This document shows positions 6,942-15,713 of a DNA stretch of 64,000 nt, in pieces. The stretch comes from Zestomonas carbonaria. GTDB lineage: Bacteria; Pseudomonadota; Gammaproteobacteria; Pseudomonadales; Pseudomonadaceae. A program made the position numbers and the translations under genes. The notes below the pieces were generated by a model. It was not told the DNA's origin. It saw only the letters and a list, made by a program, of their open reading frames with translations, and did no database searches. The stretch lies in contig NZ_CAJFCI010000071.1 of NCBI RefSeq assembly GCF_904061905.1, positions 164,267-228,266 on the forward strand. Direction: 5' to 3'. Position 1 is the first letter of the stretch. Each line of letters starts with the position of its first letter.

Positions 6942-8993
6942 TTACTTCACACGCTGTCCGGGCTTGGCGCCGCTGTCCGGGCTGAGCAGGTAGATCTCGC
7001 TGCCGCCGGGGCCGGCGGCCAGGACCATGCCTTCGGAAATGCCGAACTTCATCTTGCGCGGCGCCAGGTTGGCCACGTAGAGAATCAGGCGGCCTTCCAG
7101 CTTGCCCGGGTCCGGGTAGGCGCTCTTGATGCCGCTGAACACGTTGCGCTTGGCGTCGCCGATGTCCAGGGTCAGGCGCAGCAGCTTGTCGGCGCCTTCG
7201 ACGAACTCGCATTTCTCGATCAGCGCGATGCGCAGGTCGACGGCGGCGAAGGCATCGAAGCCGATCTCGTCGGCCAGCGGCTCCTTGACCAGTTCGCCAT
7301 TGCCGAGGTCCGGCTTTCCGGCGGGTTGCGGCGCTTCGGCGGCGAGGTCTTCCTTGGAGGCTTCGATCATGGCGTCGATCTTCGCTGGCTCGATACGGGT
7401 CAGCAGCGGGTTGAACGGGTTCAACTGGTGGTTGGCGAGCGGCGTGGCGAGGTCGGCCCAGGTCAGCGGGGCGACGTTGAGGAACGCCTCGGCGTCGCGC
7501 GCCAGGTTGGGCAGCACGGGTTTCAGCAGGATCACCAACTGGCGGAACAGGTTGATGCCCAGCGCGCAGATCTGCTGCACCTCGGCCTGCTTGCCCTCGA
7601 CCTTGTTCAGGGCCCAGGGCGCCTTGTCGGCGATCCAGGCGTTGGCGCGGTCGGCCAGCGCCATGATCTCGCGCATGGCGCGGGAGAAGTCGCGGGCCTC
7701 GTAGGCTTCGGCGATGCTCGGCGCAGCGGTCTGGAAGGCGTCCCACAGTTCCGGCTCGGGGTTGGCCTCGACCAGCACGCCGCCGTTGCCACGGTGGATG
7801 AAGCCGGCGCAGCGGCTGGCGATGTTCACCACCTTGCCGACCAGGTCGGAATTGACCTTCTGCACGAAGTCCTCGAGGTTGAGGTCGAGGTCGTCCACGC
7901 CACGGCCGAGCTTGGAGGCGTAGTAGTAGCGCAGGTATTCCGGGTTCAGGTGGTCCAGGTAGGTGCGCGCCTTGATGAAGGTGCCGCGCGACTTGGACAT
8001 CTTCTGGCCGTTCACCGTCAGGTAGCCGTGCACGTTGATGGCGGTCGGCTTGCGGTAGCCGGCGCCTTCCAGCATGGCCGGCCAGAACAGGGCGTGGAAG
8101 TTGACGATGTCCTTGCCGATGAAGTGGTACAGCTCGGCGCTGGAGTCCTTGTTCCAGAACGCGTCGAAATCCAGTTCCGGGCGCTTGGCGCAGAGGTTCT
8201 TGAAGCTGGCCATGTAGCCGATCGGCGCGTCCAGCCAGACGTAGAAGTACTTGCCCGGCTCGCCGGGGATCTCGAAGCCGAAGTAGGGCGCGTCGCGGCT
8301 GATGTCCCACTCCTGCAAGCCACCGTCGAGCCATTCGGCGATCTTGTTGGCCACCGCTTCCTGGAGGGTGCCGCTGCGGGTCCAGGTCTTCAGCATGGCC
8401 TCGAAGTCGGGCAGCTTGAAGAAGAAGTGCTGCGACTCCTTGAGCACCGGCACGGCACCGGAAATCGCCGAGCGCGGGTTCTTCAGCTCGGTGGGCGCGT
8501 AGGTGGCGCCGCATTTCTCGCAGTTGTCGCCGTACTGGTCCTCGGCCGCGCATTTCGGGCAGGTGCCCTTGATGAAGCGGTCGGCGAGGAACATGCCCTT
8601 CTCGGGGTCGAAGTACTGGGTCACCGCGCGGGTGGCGATATGCCCGGCATCGCGCAGCGCCAGGTAGATGGAGCTGGACAGCTCGCGGTTCTCTTCCGAG
8701 TGGGTCGAGTGGTAGTTGTCGAAGTCCACCAGGAAGTCGGCGAAGTCGGCCATGTGCTCGGCCTGCACGTTGGCGATCAACTGTTCCGGGGTGATGCCTT
8801 CCTTCTCGGCACGCAACATGATCGCCGAGCCGTGGGCGTCGTCGGCGCACACGTAGATGGCCTGGTTGCCGCGCAGCTTCTGGAAGCGCACCCACATATC
8901 GGTCTGGACGTACTCGAGCATGTGGCCGAGGTGGATCGAACCGTTGGCGTAGGGGAGGGCGCTGGTGACGAGAATCTTGCGGGCTTCGGACAT
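6942..8993 (-). CDS. metG: Methionyl-tRNA synthetase
   Basis: Charges tRNA-Met with methionine in the cytoplasm. The 683-residue protein is of the long type. It has the class I signature SIHLGH (residues 19-24), a zinc-binding knuckle with CPKC and CEKC pairs, the KMSKS loop, an anticodon-binding helical domain and a C-terminal EMAP/Trbp111-like tRNA-binding domain starting near DAFAAVDLRI. The ATG at 8993 gives MSEARKILVTSALPYANG, the usual start. Transcribed divergently from apbC, as in other pseudomonads. Confidence 0.97.
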   Translation of the reverse strand: MSEARKILVTSALPYANGSIHLGHMLEYVQTDMWVRFQKLRGNQAIYVCADDAHGSAIMLRAEKEGITPEQLIANVQAEHMADFADFLVDFDNYHSTHSEENRELSSSIYLALRDAGHIATRAVTQYFDPEKGMFLADRFIKGTCPKCAAEDQYGDNCEKCGATYAPTELKNPRSAISGAVPVLKESQHFFFKLPDFEAMLKTWTRSGTLQEAVANKIAEWLDGGLQEWDISRDAPYFGFEIPGEPGKYFYVWLDAPIGYMASFKNLCAKRPELDFDAFWNKDSSAELYHFIGKDIVNFHALFWPAMLEGAGYRKPTAINVHGYLTVNGQKMSKSRGTFIKARTYLDHLNPEYLRYYYASKLGRGVDDLDLNLEDFVQKVNSDLVGKVVNIASRCAGFIHRGNGGVLVEANPEPELWDAFQTAAPSIAEAYEARDFSRAMREIMALADRANAWIADKAPWALNKVEGKQAEVQQICALGINLFRQLVILLKPVLPNLARDAEAFLNVAPLTWADLATPLANHQLNPFNPLLTRIEPAKIDAMIEASKEDLAAEAPQPAGKPDLGNGELVKEPLADEIGFDAFAAVDLRIALIEKCEFVEGADKLLRLTLDIGDAKRNVFSGIKSAYPDPGKLEGRLILYVANLAPRKMKFGISEGMVLAAGPGGSEIYLLSPDSGAKPGQRVK

Positions 8994-9042
8994 GATGATA
9001 TGCAGTCGGAATTGCGGTAGGAAAGTCAGCAACTATAAGGGA

Positions 9043-9118
9043 AGCGGCAAGCTTCAAGCTACAAGCGGCAAGTAAAAGCGCCGTTCTACTTGTCGCTTGA
9101 GACTTGGAGCTTGTCGCT
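9043..9118. repeat. Imperfect inverted repeat between metG and apbC
   Basis: Two arms of about 32 bp, one starting AGCGGCAAGCTTCAAGC and the other ending GGAGCTTGTCGCT, form an imperfect inverted repeat. Such AAGCTTCAAGC/GCTTGAAGCTT palindromes are common dispersed repeats in Pseudomonas (from memory). It overlaps the region where the two divergent promoters should lie. Confidence 0.65.
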
Positions 9119-9165
9119 GCTGCTATCATGCCCGCCTGTTCTGCTCAGTCTTCTGGAGTCGTCTC

Positions 9166-10260
9166 ATGAGCACCATCACCCGCGAAGCGGTTGAAGCCTG
9201 CCTGCGTCAGTTCACCGACCCCCATCTCGACCAGGACCCGGTCAGCGCCGGCTGCCTGCGCGAGATCGACATCCAGGGGGCCAGCGTCCGGGTGCGCCTG
9301 GAACTGGGCTACGCCGCCGGGTTGTTCAAGAGCGGCTGGGCGCAGATGCTGCAGATGGCCCTGGAGAACCTCGACGGCGTCGATTCGGCCCGCGTGCAGG
9401 TGGATTGCGTGATCGGCACGCACAAGGCGCAGGCCCAGGTGCCGGCGCTGGCCAACGTCAAGAACGTGATCGCCGTGGCGTCCGGCAAGGGCGGCGTCGG
9501 CAAGTCGACCACCGCCGCCAACCTGGCCCTGGCCCTGGCCCGCGAAGGCGCGCGGGTCGGCATCCTCGACGCGGACATCTACGGCCCCAGCCAGGGCATC
9601 ATGTTCGGCCTGCCGGAAGGCACCCGGCCGCAGGTCAAGGACCAGAAATGGTTCGTGCCGCTCAAGGCCCATGGCGTGGAAGTGATGTCCATGGCCTTCC
9701 TCACCGACGACAACACCCCGGTGGTGTGGCGCGGGCCGATGGTGTCCGGCGCGCTGCTGCAACTGATCACCCAGACCGCCTGGGACGACCTCGACTACCT
9801 GGTGGTGGACATGCCGCCGGGTACCGGCGATATCCAGTTGACCCTGGCCCAGAAGGTGCCGGTGGTCGGCGCGGTGATCGTCACCACGCCGCAGGACCTG
9901 GCCCTGCTCGACGCCAAGAAGGGCGTGGAGATGTTCCGCAAGGTGAACATCCCGGTGCTTGGCGTGGTGGAGAACATGGCGGTGCACATCTGCTCCAACT
10001 GCGGCCATGCCGAGCACCTGTTCGGCGAGGGCGGCGGCGAGAAGCTGGCCGCGCAGTACGGCGTCGACCTGCTGGCCTCGCTGCCGCTGTCGATGGCGAT
10101 CCGCATGCAGGCCGACGGCGGCAAGCCGACGGTCATCGCCGATCCGGAAAGCCAGATCGCCATGGTCTACCAGCAGATGGCCCGTACCGTCGGCGCGCGC
10201 ATCACGCTGAGCGAACAGGCCGCGCCGGCGATGCCGACCATCGAGGTCAGTGACGACTGA
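9166..10260 (+). CDS. apbC: Mrp/ApbC-type iron-sulfur cluster carrier ATPase
   Basis: P-loop NTPase that binds and transfers Fe-S clusters to apoproteins in the cytoplasm. The 364-residue protein has an N-terminal DUF59/MIP18-like domain (about residues 1-80), the deviant Walker A motif SGKGGVGKST, a Walker B region LVVDMPPGTGD, and the cluster-binding pair CSNCG. The start at ATG 9166 has CTGGAG upstream and gives the family's usual N-terminus; the frame runs further upstream but without similarity. Confidence 0.95.
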   Translation: MSTITREAVEACLRQFTDPHLDQDPVSAGCLREIDIQGASVRVRLELGYAAGLFKSGWAQMLQMALENLDGVDSARVQVDCVIGTHKAQAQVPALANVKNVIAVASGKGGVGKSTTAANLALALAREGARVGILDADIYGPSQGIMFGLPEGTRPQVKDQKWFVPLKAHGVEVMSMAFLTDDNTPVVWRGPMVSGALLQLITQTAWDDLDYLVVDMPPGTGDIQLTLAQKVPVVGAVIVTTPQDLALLDAKKGVEMFRKVNIPVLGVVENMAVHICSNCGHAEHLFGEGGGEKLAAQYGVDLLASLPLSMAIRMQADGGKPTVIADPESQIAMVYQQMARTVGARITLSEQAAPAMPTIEVSDD

Positions 10261-10273
10261 TCGGATTGCCGCG

Positions 10274-10304
10274 TTTTCTGGATTCCCGCGAACGCGGGGG
10301 CCCA
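10274..10304. repeat. REP-like palindrome
   Basis: Single copy of the dispersed CCCGCGAACGCGGG-core repeat between apbC and dcd. The same core occurs as doublets near 27976-28065, 39821, 42383-42460 and 60858-60935. Confidence 0.75.
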
Positions 10305-10402
10305 ATGGAAGGCAAGCCGCCGTCCGGCGCGCCCCTTTGCCGGGCGGCGCGCCTGCCGGTAAGATTCGCGCTTCATTTTTCAGCAGCTACGGGACGCCCG
10401 CC

Positions 10403-10969
10403 ATGAGCATCAAATCGGACAAGTGGATTCGCCGCATGGCTCTGGAGCACGGCATGATCGAGCCCTTCGTGGAGCGCCAGGTGCGCGGCGCGGACGACAG
10501 CCGGGTGATTTCCTACGGGGTGTCCAGCTATGGCTACGACGTGCGTTGCGCCGCCGAATTCAAGGTGTTCACCAACATCCACTCGGCGGTGGTCGACCCG
10601 AAGAACTTCGACGAGAAGAGCTTCGTCGACATCAACAGCGACGTCTGCATCATCCCACCGAACTCCTTCGCCCTGGCGCGCACCGTGGAATACTTCCGCA
10701 TCCCCCGCGACGTGCTGACCATCTGCCTGGGCAAGAGCACCTACGCGCGCTGCGGCATCATCGTCAACGTCACCCCGCTGGAGCCGGAGTGGGAAGGTCA
10801 CGTGACCCTGGAGTTCTCCAACACCACCAACCTGCCGGCGAAGATTTACGCCAACGAGGGCGTGGCGCAGATGCTGTTCCTGCAATCGGACGAGGCCTGC
10901 GAGGTGTCCTACAAGGATCGCGGCGGCAAGTACCAGGGACAGAGGGGCGTGACGCTGCCCAAGGCGTGA
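10403..10969 (+). CDS. dcd: dCTP deaminase
   Basis: Converts dCTP to dUTP, feeding dTTP synthesis. The 188-residue protein matches the family length. The trimeric dUTPase-like fold is recognised by SYGVSSYGYDVRCA, the CLGKSTYARCGIIVNVTPLEPEWEGH block with the catalytic Glu, and a C-terminal SYKDRGGKYQGQ that closes over the active site. The ATG at 10403 gives MSIKSDKWIRRMA, the standard start. A strong terminator follows. Confidence 0.97.
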   Translation: MSIKSDKWIRRMALEHGMIEPFVERQVRGADDSRVISYGVSSYGYDVRCAAEFKVFTNIHSAVVDPKNFDEKSFVDINSDVCIIPPNSFALARTVEYFRIPRDVLTICLGKSTYARCGIIVNVTPLEPEWEGHVTLEFSNTTNLPAKIYANEGVAQMLFLQSDEACEVSYKDRGGKYQGQRGVTLPKA

Positions 10970-10974
10970 AACGA

Positions 10975-11000
10975 GAAACCGGGCCAAGACCCGGTTTTTT
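10975..11000 (+). terminator. Rho-independent terminator of dcd
   Basis: Stem AAACCGGG/CCCGGTTT around a six-base loop, followed by a T-run, starting seven bases after the dcd stop. Confidence 0.85.
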
Positions 11001-11082
11001 CATGGGCGTTCGCCGGGGACGCCCTTGGTCGCGACCGGGCGGCGGGAAGGCCCAGGGTGCTCTATCACTACAGGAACGAGTG

Positions 11083-11271
11083 ATGGAAGTGATGACGATG
11101 CCTGGAGCGAAGCGCATGGGTGGAAAAGAGGGACGTATCGGCATGGGCGGCATCCCCGGGCAGCCCGATCCGGATGTTCCCGACCTGCCGGCCAAGCCGA
11201 CGCCACCGCAACCCACCGAGCCCGACGAACCCACGGTTCCGGACCAGTTGCCGCCGGCGCCGACGGTTTGA
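11083..11271 (+). CDS. Small proline-rich hypothetical protein
   Basis: A 62-residue reading frame preceded by AGGAACGAG as ribosome binding site. The N-terminal half is Gly/Met/Lys-rich (GAKRMGGKEGRIGMGG), the C-terminal half is Pro-rich with repeated P-x-P-x-x-P (QPDPDVPDLPAKP, PTEPDEPTVPDQLPP). No signal peptide or membrane segment. I do not recognise a family. A second ATG nine bases downstream could be the start. Isolated by terminators on both sides, which supports an independent unit. Confidence 0.45.
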   Translation: MEVMTMPGAKRMGGKEGRIGMGGIPGQPDPDVPDLPAKPTPPQPTEPDEPTVPDQLPPAPTV

Positions 11272-11278
11272 GCGGGCA

Positions 11279-11303
11279 AAAGAAAGGGCGCCATAGGCGC
11301 CCT
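11279..11303 (-). terminator. Terminator for the acylase gene (minus strand), possibly bidirectional
   Basis: Stem AGGGCGCC-ATA-GGCGCCCT. On the minus strand it is followed by TTTCTTTT, and it lies about 80 bp after the acylase stop. On the plus strand it also closes the small proline-rich gene, though without a T-run. Confidence 0.7.
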
Positions 11304-11382
11304 GAAATGATCTCTAGGAGTAAGTCCGCCAATTGTGACCATCGTCCCCGGCGGGAAGTTCACTCCGCAGCGACGAACAGTG

Positions 11383-13923
11383 TCATTTTTCCGGAACCAG
11401 CGTCAGGCGCCGGGTGCCGTAGACCTTGTCGAGGTTCTGCGGCTGGAACGGGAAGCTCTGGTACTGCCCCCTGCGCCAGGACTCGATACCGTCCGCGTAA
11501 TGCGGGCTGGCCGGGTTGCCGGACTGGCCGGAACTGTTGATGCCGGACATCGGCTCGGCCTGGCCGAAGTCGACGACGATGCGCATGGCCGGGATCAGCC
11601 AGGTGTCGAAGTCCTGCCCCCAGTGGTAGGCCGAGACGTTGAGGGTGGTGTGGTCGCCGCCGGCCGGGTAGGGGCCGCGATCCAGGTAGCCCTTGATGGC
11701 GTTGATCCCGGCACGCTGGCTGGCGCTCATGTAGGGCGCCAGCCGGGTGGTTTCCGTGGCCCAGGTATAGGTGTGCAGCCTGCCCCATTGCCAGGCCGCG
11801 CGATCGCTGCCCAGACGGCTTTCCAGCAGGCTCACCGAGGCCGCCAGGCTGCGGGCGAGGATGGCCGGCTTGTCTTCCTTCCGCGGGGTGTTCACGTCGT
11901 CCCAGAACGGGCTGTCCTCGCGGCCGAGCAGGTGGTCGGCCTGTGCCGAGTAGGACAGGTCGGCGATATCCACCAGCGCTTTCCAGGCCGGGCTGGTCTC
12001 CGGGCCGAGCTCGTCGAGGAAGGTCTGCCGCGCGCTTTCGTGCAGGAAGGCGGCGTACAGTGCGGCATCCGCCGAGGTGGCGGCGAGGTTGCCGTCGAAA
12101 GCCATCAGGCGGTCGAGGGCTTCGCGAGCCCTGGCGCGTTCGGCGGCGGGCAGGGCGTCGATGGCCTGGCGCAGCGGCTGGGCCATGCCCGGGGCTTCGA
12201 ACATCGCCTGTAGCTTGGCGACGAAGGGCGAGGTCTGGTCCAGTTGCATGGCCATCATGCTGCGCGCGTCGTGGCGGCCGCCGCCGGCCAGTTGGGCGAT
12301 GCGCTCGCCGCGTTCCGGGTAGAACCAGGAATTGGACAACTGCATGCCGTAGCCCTGCGGCACGGTGCGCTGGTTGGCGGTGCCCAGCCAGCCCTGCGCC
12401 GGGTCCTGGTCGTAGGGATGCAGCATCGGGTCGGTGAAGCCGTCCCAATCGTAGCGGCCGTCCCAGCCGGGGGAGGGCAGCAGGCCGATGCCGTCGCGGC
12501 GGTTCGGGTAACGCCCGGTGACCTGCCAGCCGATGTGCCGGGCGTCGGCGAACACCATGTTCAGGGCGATGGCGCGGATCTCTCGGCTGGCCTCGAAGGC
12601 TTCGTCCACCGACTGCGCGCGGGACAGGTCGAAGAACGCATCGAGGCTGCGGTCGCCGTCGAGCGATGCGCTGTGCAGCGCCAGGCCGTAGCCCGTGCCC
12701 AGTCGCATGGGTTGCAGCATGTGCTTGCGCTCGCCGAGCACGCTGTTCAGCAGCGGACCATGGCGGGTTTCGTAGATGGTCTCGCGCAGCGGCCGGCCGC
12801 CCTTGACGAAGAAGGTCTCCTGGCGTTCGCGGGCCGGCAGCCACTTGCCGTCGGCCAGATAGTAGAGACGCTCGCCCTGGCGCCGGACCTGTTCGAGGAA
12901 CAGGTCCTGGTTGTCGCCCATGACCATGGTCATGCCCCAGGCCAGCTTGCCGTTGTAGCCAGCCACCACGGCTGGTACGCCGGCGACGCTGACCCCGGCG
13001 GCCTGGAACTTCGGCGCGCGGATCTGCACGAAATTCCATGCCGAGGGCATCGACAACGGCAGGTGGGTGTCGTTGGCCAGCAGGCTCTTGCCGCTGCGGC
13101 TGCGCTGCGGGGCGATCGCCCAGTTGTTGGACGCGGCGACGCCGAGCTTGTCCAGCGCGGCGATCCGGCTGGCCGTCGCATTGACCGCCGCCAGGCCCGG
13201 AATCTGCCCGTCAAGGGCCAGGCCCTTGAGTTTCTCCGCCTCGGCGAACGGCAACTGTTCGTCCGGGTAGGTCGGCAGCAGCCAGGCCAGCTTGTCGGCA
13301 CCGACCTTCTGGGCCAGCACCAGCGAGGCGATCTCTTCCTGCAGGTTGATCGCCAGGCCGAAGTTCATCAGGCAGAACACCAGCACCGAGTCTTCCGGCT
13401 TCCAGTAGGGCGGCCGGTAGCCGGACTCGGCCAGGTCCATCGGCAGCTTGTCGCGGTAGCGGTACAGGTAGGCGTTGACGCCCCGAGCATAGACTTCGAA
13501 GAAGGCCTTCAGGCGCGGCGAGGCGTTCTTGTAGAGGGTTTCCGCATCCCGCCGCAGGTTGACCGCGCGCATGAAGCGGTCGATGTCCAGCGCCCCCGGG
13601 CCGACCATTTCCGCGAGCCGGCCTTCGGCCATCAGGCGCATGCCTACCATCTGGCTGAGGCGGTCGCTGGCGTGCACGTAGCCGAGGGCGAACAACGCGT
13701 CGTGGAAGGTGGTGGTCTCGATCAACGGCATGCCCAGCGCGTTGCGGCGGATCGACACGCTCTGCGCCAGGCCCTTGACCGGCTGGAAGCCGGAGGTCGG
13801 TGGCAGGCTGGCGGCGTATTGGGTGTTCAACCAGCTCTGGCAGCCGGCCAGGCTGGACAGGCCGGTGAAGAGCGCGGCCGTCGCGGCGAGGCCAAGGAAA
13901 CGCGGAAAGGCTGGCGAAGCCAT
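11383..13923 (-). CDS. quiP: QuiP-like penicillin/acyl-homoserine-lactone acylase
   Basis: Ntn-hydrolase of the penicillin acylase family; P. aeruginosa QuiP removes the acyl chain from long-chain homoserine lactone quorum signals. The 846-residue protein is close to the length I recall for QuiP. The N-terminus is hydrophobic and ends in SSLAGC (Cys28), a possible lipobox, implying periplasmic or membrane-anchored location. The likely self-cleavage point is before Ser265 in GVAASNNWAI, which becomes the catalytic N-terminal Ser of the beta chain. Further family signatures are ANDTHLPLSMPSAWNFVQI and WGMTMVMGDNQDLF. GGAG precedes the start. Substrate specificity is inferred only. Confidence 0.88.
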   Translation of the reverse strand: MASPAFPRFLGLAATAALFTGLSSLAGCQSWLNTQYAASLPPTSGFQPVKGLAQSVSIRRNALGMPLIETTTFHDALFALGYVHASDRLSQMVGMRLMAEGRLAEMVGPGALDIDRFMRAVNLRRDAETLYKNASPRLKAFFEVYARGVNAYLYRYRDKLPMDLAESGYRPPYWKPEDSVLVFCLMNFGLAINLQEEIASLVLAQKVGADKLAWLLPTYPDEQLPFAEAEKLKGLALDGQIPGLAAVNATASRIAALDKLGVAASNNWAIAPQRSRSGKSLLANDTHLPLSMPSAWNFVQIRAPKFQAAGVSVAGVPAVVAGYNGKLAWGMTMVMGDNQDLFLEQVRRQGERLYYLADGKWLPARERQETFFVKGGRPLRETIYETRHGPLLNSVLGERKHMLQPMRLGTGYGLALHSASLDGDRSLDAFFDLSRAQSVDEAFEASREIRAIALNMVFADARHIGWQVTGRYPNRRDGIGLLPSPGWDGRYDWDGFTDPMLHPYDQDPAQGWLGTANQRTVPQGYGMQLSNSWFYPERGERIAQLAGGGRHDARSMMAMQLDQTSPFVAKLQAMFEAPGMAQPLRQAIDALPAAERARAREALDRLMAFDGNLAATSADAALYAAFLHESARQTFLDELGPETSPAWKALVDIADLSYSAQADHLLGREDSPFWDDVNTPRKEDKPAILARSLAASVSLLESRLGSDRAAWQWGRLHTYTWATETTRLAPYMSASQRAGINAIKGYLDRGPYPAGGDHTTLNVSAYHWGQDFDTWLIPAMRIVVDFGQAEPMSGINSSGQSGNPASPHYADGIESWRRGQYQSFPFQPQNLDKVYGTRRLTLVPEK

Positions 13924-14250
13924 GGGTGGAAGCTCCTGCGGAGGGGGCGTTGGGCTGGCGCTACGTTAGTGAGCGGCGATTCGCCGCGCAAGATGTGGTG
14001 GGGAGGATAGGTGAGGGTTGGTGGTGGTGTGTATCTCAGGGGAAGAGTGGCAGTACGGTTGGAGTCCGCCCCTCACCCCAACCCTCTCCCAGGGGGAGAG
14101 GGAGTCAATCCGAGGTGTCGGTAGACGCAGTACACAAACCCAACTCCGATCAGCCCCCTCTCCCTCCGGGAGAGGGCTGGGGTGAGGGACGGAATATCAG
14201 GTTTGCACAGTCTTTCATCCCGCCAGGACCAGCCTTTCAGCCCCCCATAA
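13924..14250. repeat. Intergenic region with a pair of GGGAGAGGG-type palindromes
   Basis: No gene is seen. About 14069-14190 holds two oppositely oriented copies of the CCCTCACCCCAACCCTCTCC element also present at 2727-2845 and 19510-19905. The rest upstream of the acylase shows nothing I can name. Confidence 0.75.
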
Positions 14251-14279
14251 AACAACAGGCCCGCACGAAACGGGCCTGT
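14247..14279 (-). terminator. Terminator of the SEC-C gene (minus strand)
   Basis: Stem ACAGGCCCG/CGGGCCTGT, followed on the minus strand by TGTTTTAT. It sits just after the stop of the His-rich SEC-C gene. Confidence 0.75.
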
Positions 14280-14299
14280 CGGTAGCGCGCTAGGGTCAA

Positions 14300-14497
14300 T
14301 CAGGCCCCGTGGCACTTCTTGAACTTCTTCTGGCTGCCGCACGGGCAGGGATCGTTGCGGCCGACGTCCTTCAGCGCGTTGCGCACCGGCTCCTGGGGGC
14401 CGTGGTTGCAGTGCGGGCCGTGCACATGGCCGTGGCCATGATGATGATCGTGGTCGTGATCGCAGTCGGGGCCGTGAACGTGGGGTTGCTGGCTCAT
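14300..14497 (-). CDS. Small His-rich SEC-C motif protein
   Basis: A 65-residue protein. The first half is extremely His/Asp-rich (runs such as DCDHDHDHHHGHGHVHGPHC), suggesting metal binding. The C-terminal 20 residues form a SEC-C zinc motif, GRNDPCPCGSQKKFKKCHG, as in the SecA tail. Function unknown; a metal-binding accessory role is an inference. Seven bases separate it from the lipoprotein gene upstream, so the two are probably co-transcribed. A second SEC-C protein (YchJ-like) lies 1.2 kb away. Confidence 0.85.
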   Translation of the reverse strand: MSQQPHVHGPDCDHDHDHHHGHGHVHGPHCNHGPQEPVRNALKDVGRNDPCPCGSQKKFKKCHGA

Positions 14498-14504
14498 GGA
14501 AAAA

Positions 14505-14981
14505 CTACTCCGGGATGAAATCGCCGGGGATTATCTCGCCATTTCGACTCAGGTGCACGCTGCGGCCGAACAGGAAGCCGGTCTTCACTTCGCCCTGCAG
14601 GCGATAGCGGATGGGCTGTTCCGGGGTTTCCAGCAGCTTGACGATGGGTTTGACGTGGCGCCAGAGGTTGGTGCGCACCGGCACCTCGAAGACGAGATGC
14701 CCCTTGGCGGGGACGGTGAAGCGGGCATTGGATTCGCCGTCGGCGAGCTTCATCTCGTTGAGGTAGAGGTTGTAGGACAGGCCCCGGACGGACAGGCTGG
14801 CGGGGTTCGGGTTGTCGATGCGGAAGCGAAGGACGAACCGCTGTTCCAGCAGTTTGGCCCTGACCACTTCAACTTCGATGAGATGGACGTCCGGGTCCTT
14901 GAAGCCTGATGAGAGGCTCGAGCATCCTGCGAGGCCGAGAATGAGGCCGAAGAACATCAATAGGCTGATAGTTCTTATCAT
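14505..14981 (-). CDS. LEA/WHy-type lipoprotein
   Basis: A 158-residue protein with a lipoprotein signal peptide (MIRTISLLMFFGLILGLAGC; Cys20 acylated) and a single LEA14/WHy beta-sandwich domain, seen in LEQRFVLRFRIDNPNPASLSV and GLSYNLYLNEMKLADGESN. These domains occur in plant desiccation proteins and bacterial envelope proteins of unknown role. The ATG at 14981 is chosen because it starts a proper signal peptide; ATGs upstream add a hydrophilic stretch. Confidence 0.85.
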   Translation of the reverse strand: MIRTISLLMFFGLILGLAGCSSLSSGFKDPDVHLIEVEVVRAKLLEQRFVLRFRIDNPNPASLSVRGLSYNLYLNEMKLADGESNARFTVPAKGHLVFEVPVRTNLWRHVKPIVKLLETPEQPIRYRLQGEVKTGFLFGRSVHLSRNGEIIPGDFIPE

Positions 14982-15112
14982 TTGCGCCTGGTAAAGCATT
15001 CCAATACTCCGCTCGATGCCCCAGTGTGTAACAAGCAACTGCTCGGCTGCAATGTTGTTCGGGGAAAAAAACCTGCGCCATACTGGGTGCCGAATGGGAC
15101 AGGAGTGTGACC

Positions 15113-15652
15113 ATGAGCCTTTACGAGATCGCTTTTTCCGGCCAGTTGGTGCCCGGTGCGGAGCCGGAACAGGTCCGGGCCAACCTCGCCAAGCTGTTCC
15201 AGGCCGATGCGCAGCGCATCGCCGTGCTGTTTTCCGGCCGGCGCATCGTGATCAAGAACGGCCTGGATGGCGCCACGGCGGAGAAATACCGCGTGGCCAT
15301 GGAGCGGGCCGGGGCCCGCGCCGAGGTGGCGGCGATGGAGGTGGAAGAAGTGGAACTGGCGCCGCCGCCCGCGCCAGAGCCCGCGCCGGTCGCGGCTCCG
15401 GCTGCCGCGCCGGGACGCTTGAAGGTGGCGCCACGGGATGAGTACATGGCCGCTTTCAGCGAAGTGGATGCCCCGGACTTCGGCATGGCGCCCGTGGGGG
15501 CCGATCTGCAGGACGAGCGCCCGGACCCGGCCGCGCCACAGGTGGACCTGTCGCAGTTCAGCCTGGCGCCGGTGGGCAGCGACATGGGCCAGGCCAAGGC
15601 CGCCCCCGCCGCGCCGCCGCCGGACACCTCGCACCTGAAGCTGCAGGAATGA
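15113..15652 (+). CDS. Conserved hypothetical protein with Ala/Pro-rich linker
   Basis: A 179-residue soluble protein. Residues 1-75 form a compact ferredoxin-like alpha/beta domain (MSLYEIAFSGQLVPGAEPEQ, VLFSGRRIVIKNGLDGATAEKY) of the type found at the N-terminus of several Pseudomonas proteins that have variable tails. The remainder is low-complexity Ala/Pro-rich sequence with two copies of an F-x-[ML]-AP-VG-[AS]-D motif (FGMAPVGADLQDE, FSLAPVGSDMGQA). AGGAG seven bases upstream fixes the start. No function is known to me. A strong terminator follows. Confidence 0.8.
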   Translation: MSLYEIAFSGQLVPGAEPEQVRANLAKLFQADAQRIAVLFSGRRIVIKNGLDGATAEKYRVAMERAGARAEVAAMEVEEVELAPPPAPEPAPVAAPAAAPGRLKVAPRDEYMAAFSEVDAPDFGMAPVGADLQDERPDPAAPQVDLSQFSLAPVGSDMGQAKAAPAAPPPDTSHLKLQE

Positions 15653-15656
15653 ACCG

Positions 15657-15682
15657 AAAGGCCCGCTGATGCGGGCCTTTTT
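15657..15682 (+). terminator. Rho-independent terminator
   Basis: Stem AAAGGCCCGC/GCGGGCCTTT with a TGAT loop and T-run, right after the preceding stop codon. Confidence 0.88.
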
Positions 15683-15713
15683 GTCGGCGGGGTGTCTGTT
15701 TTTCAGAACACTC

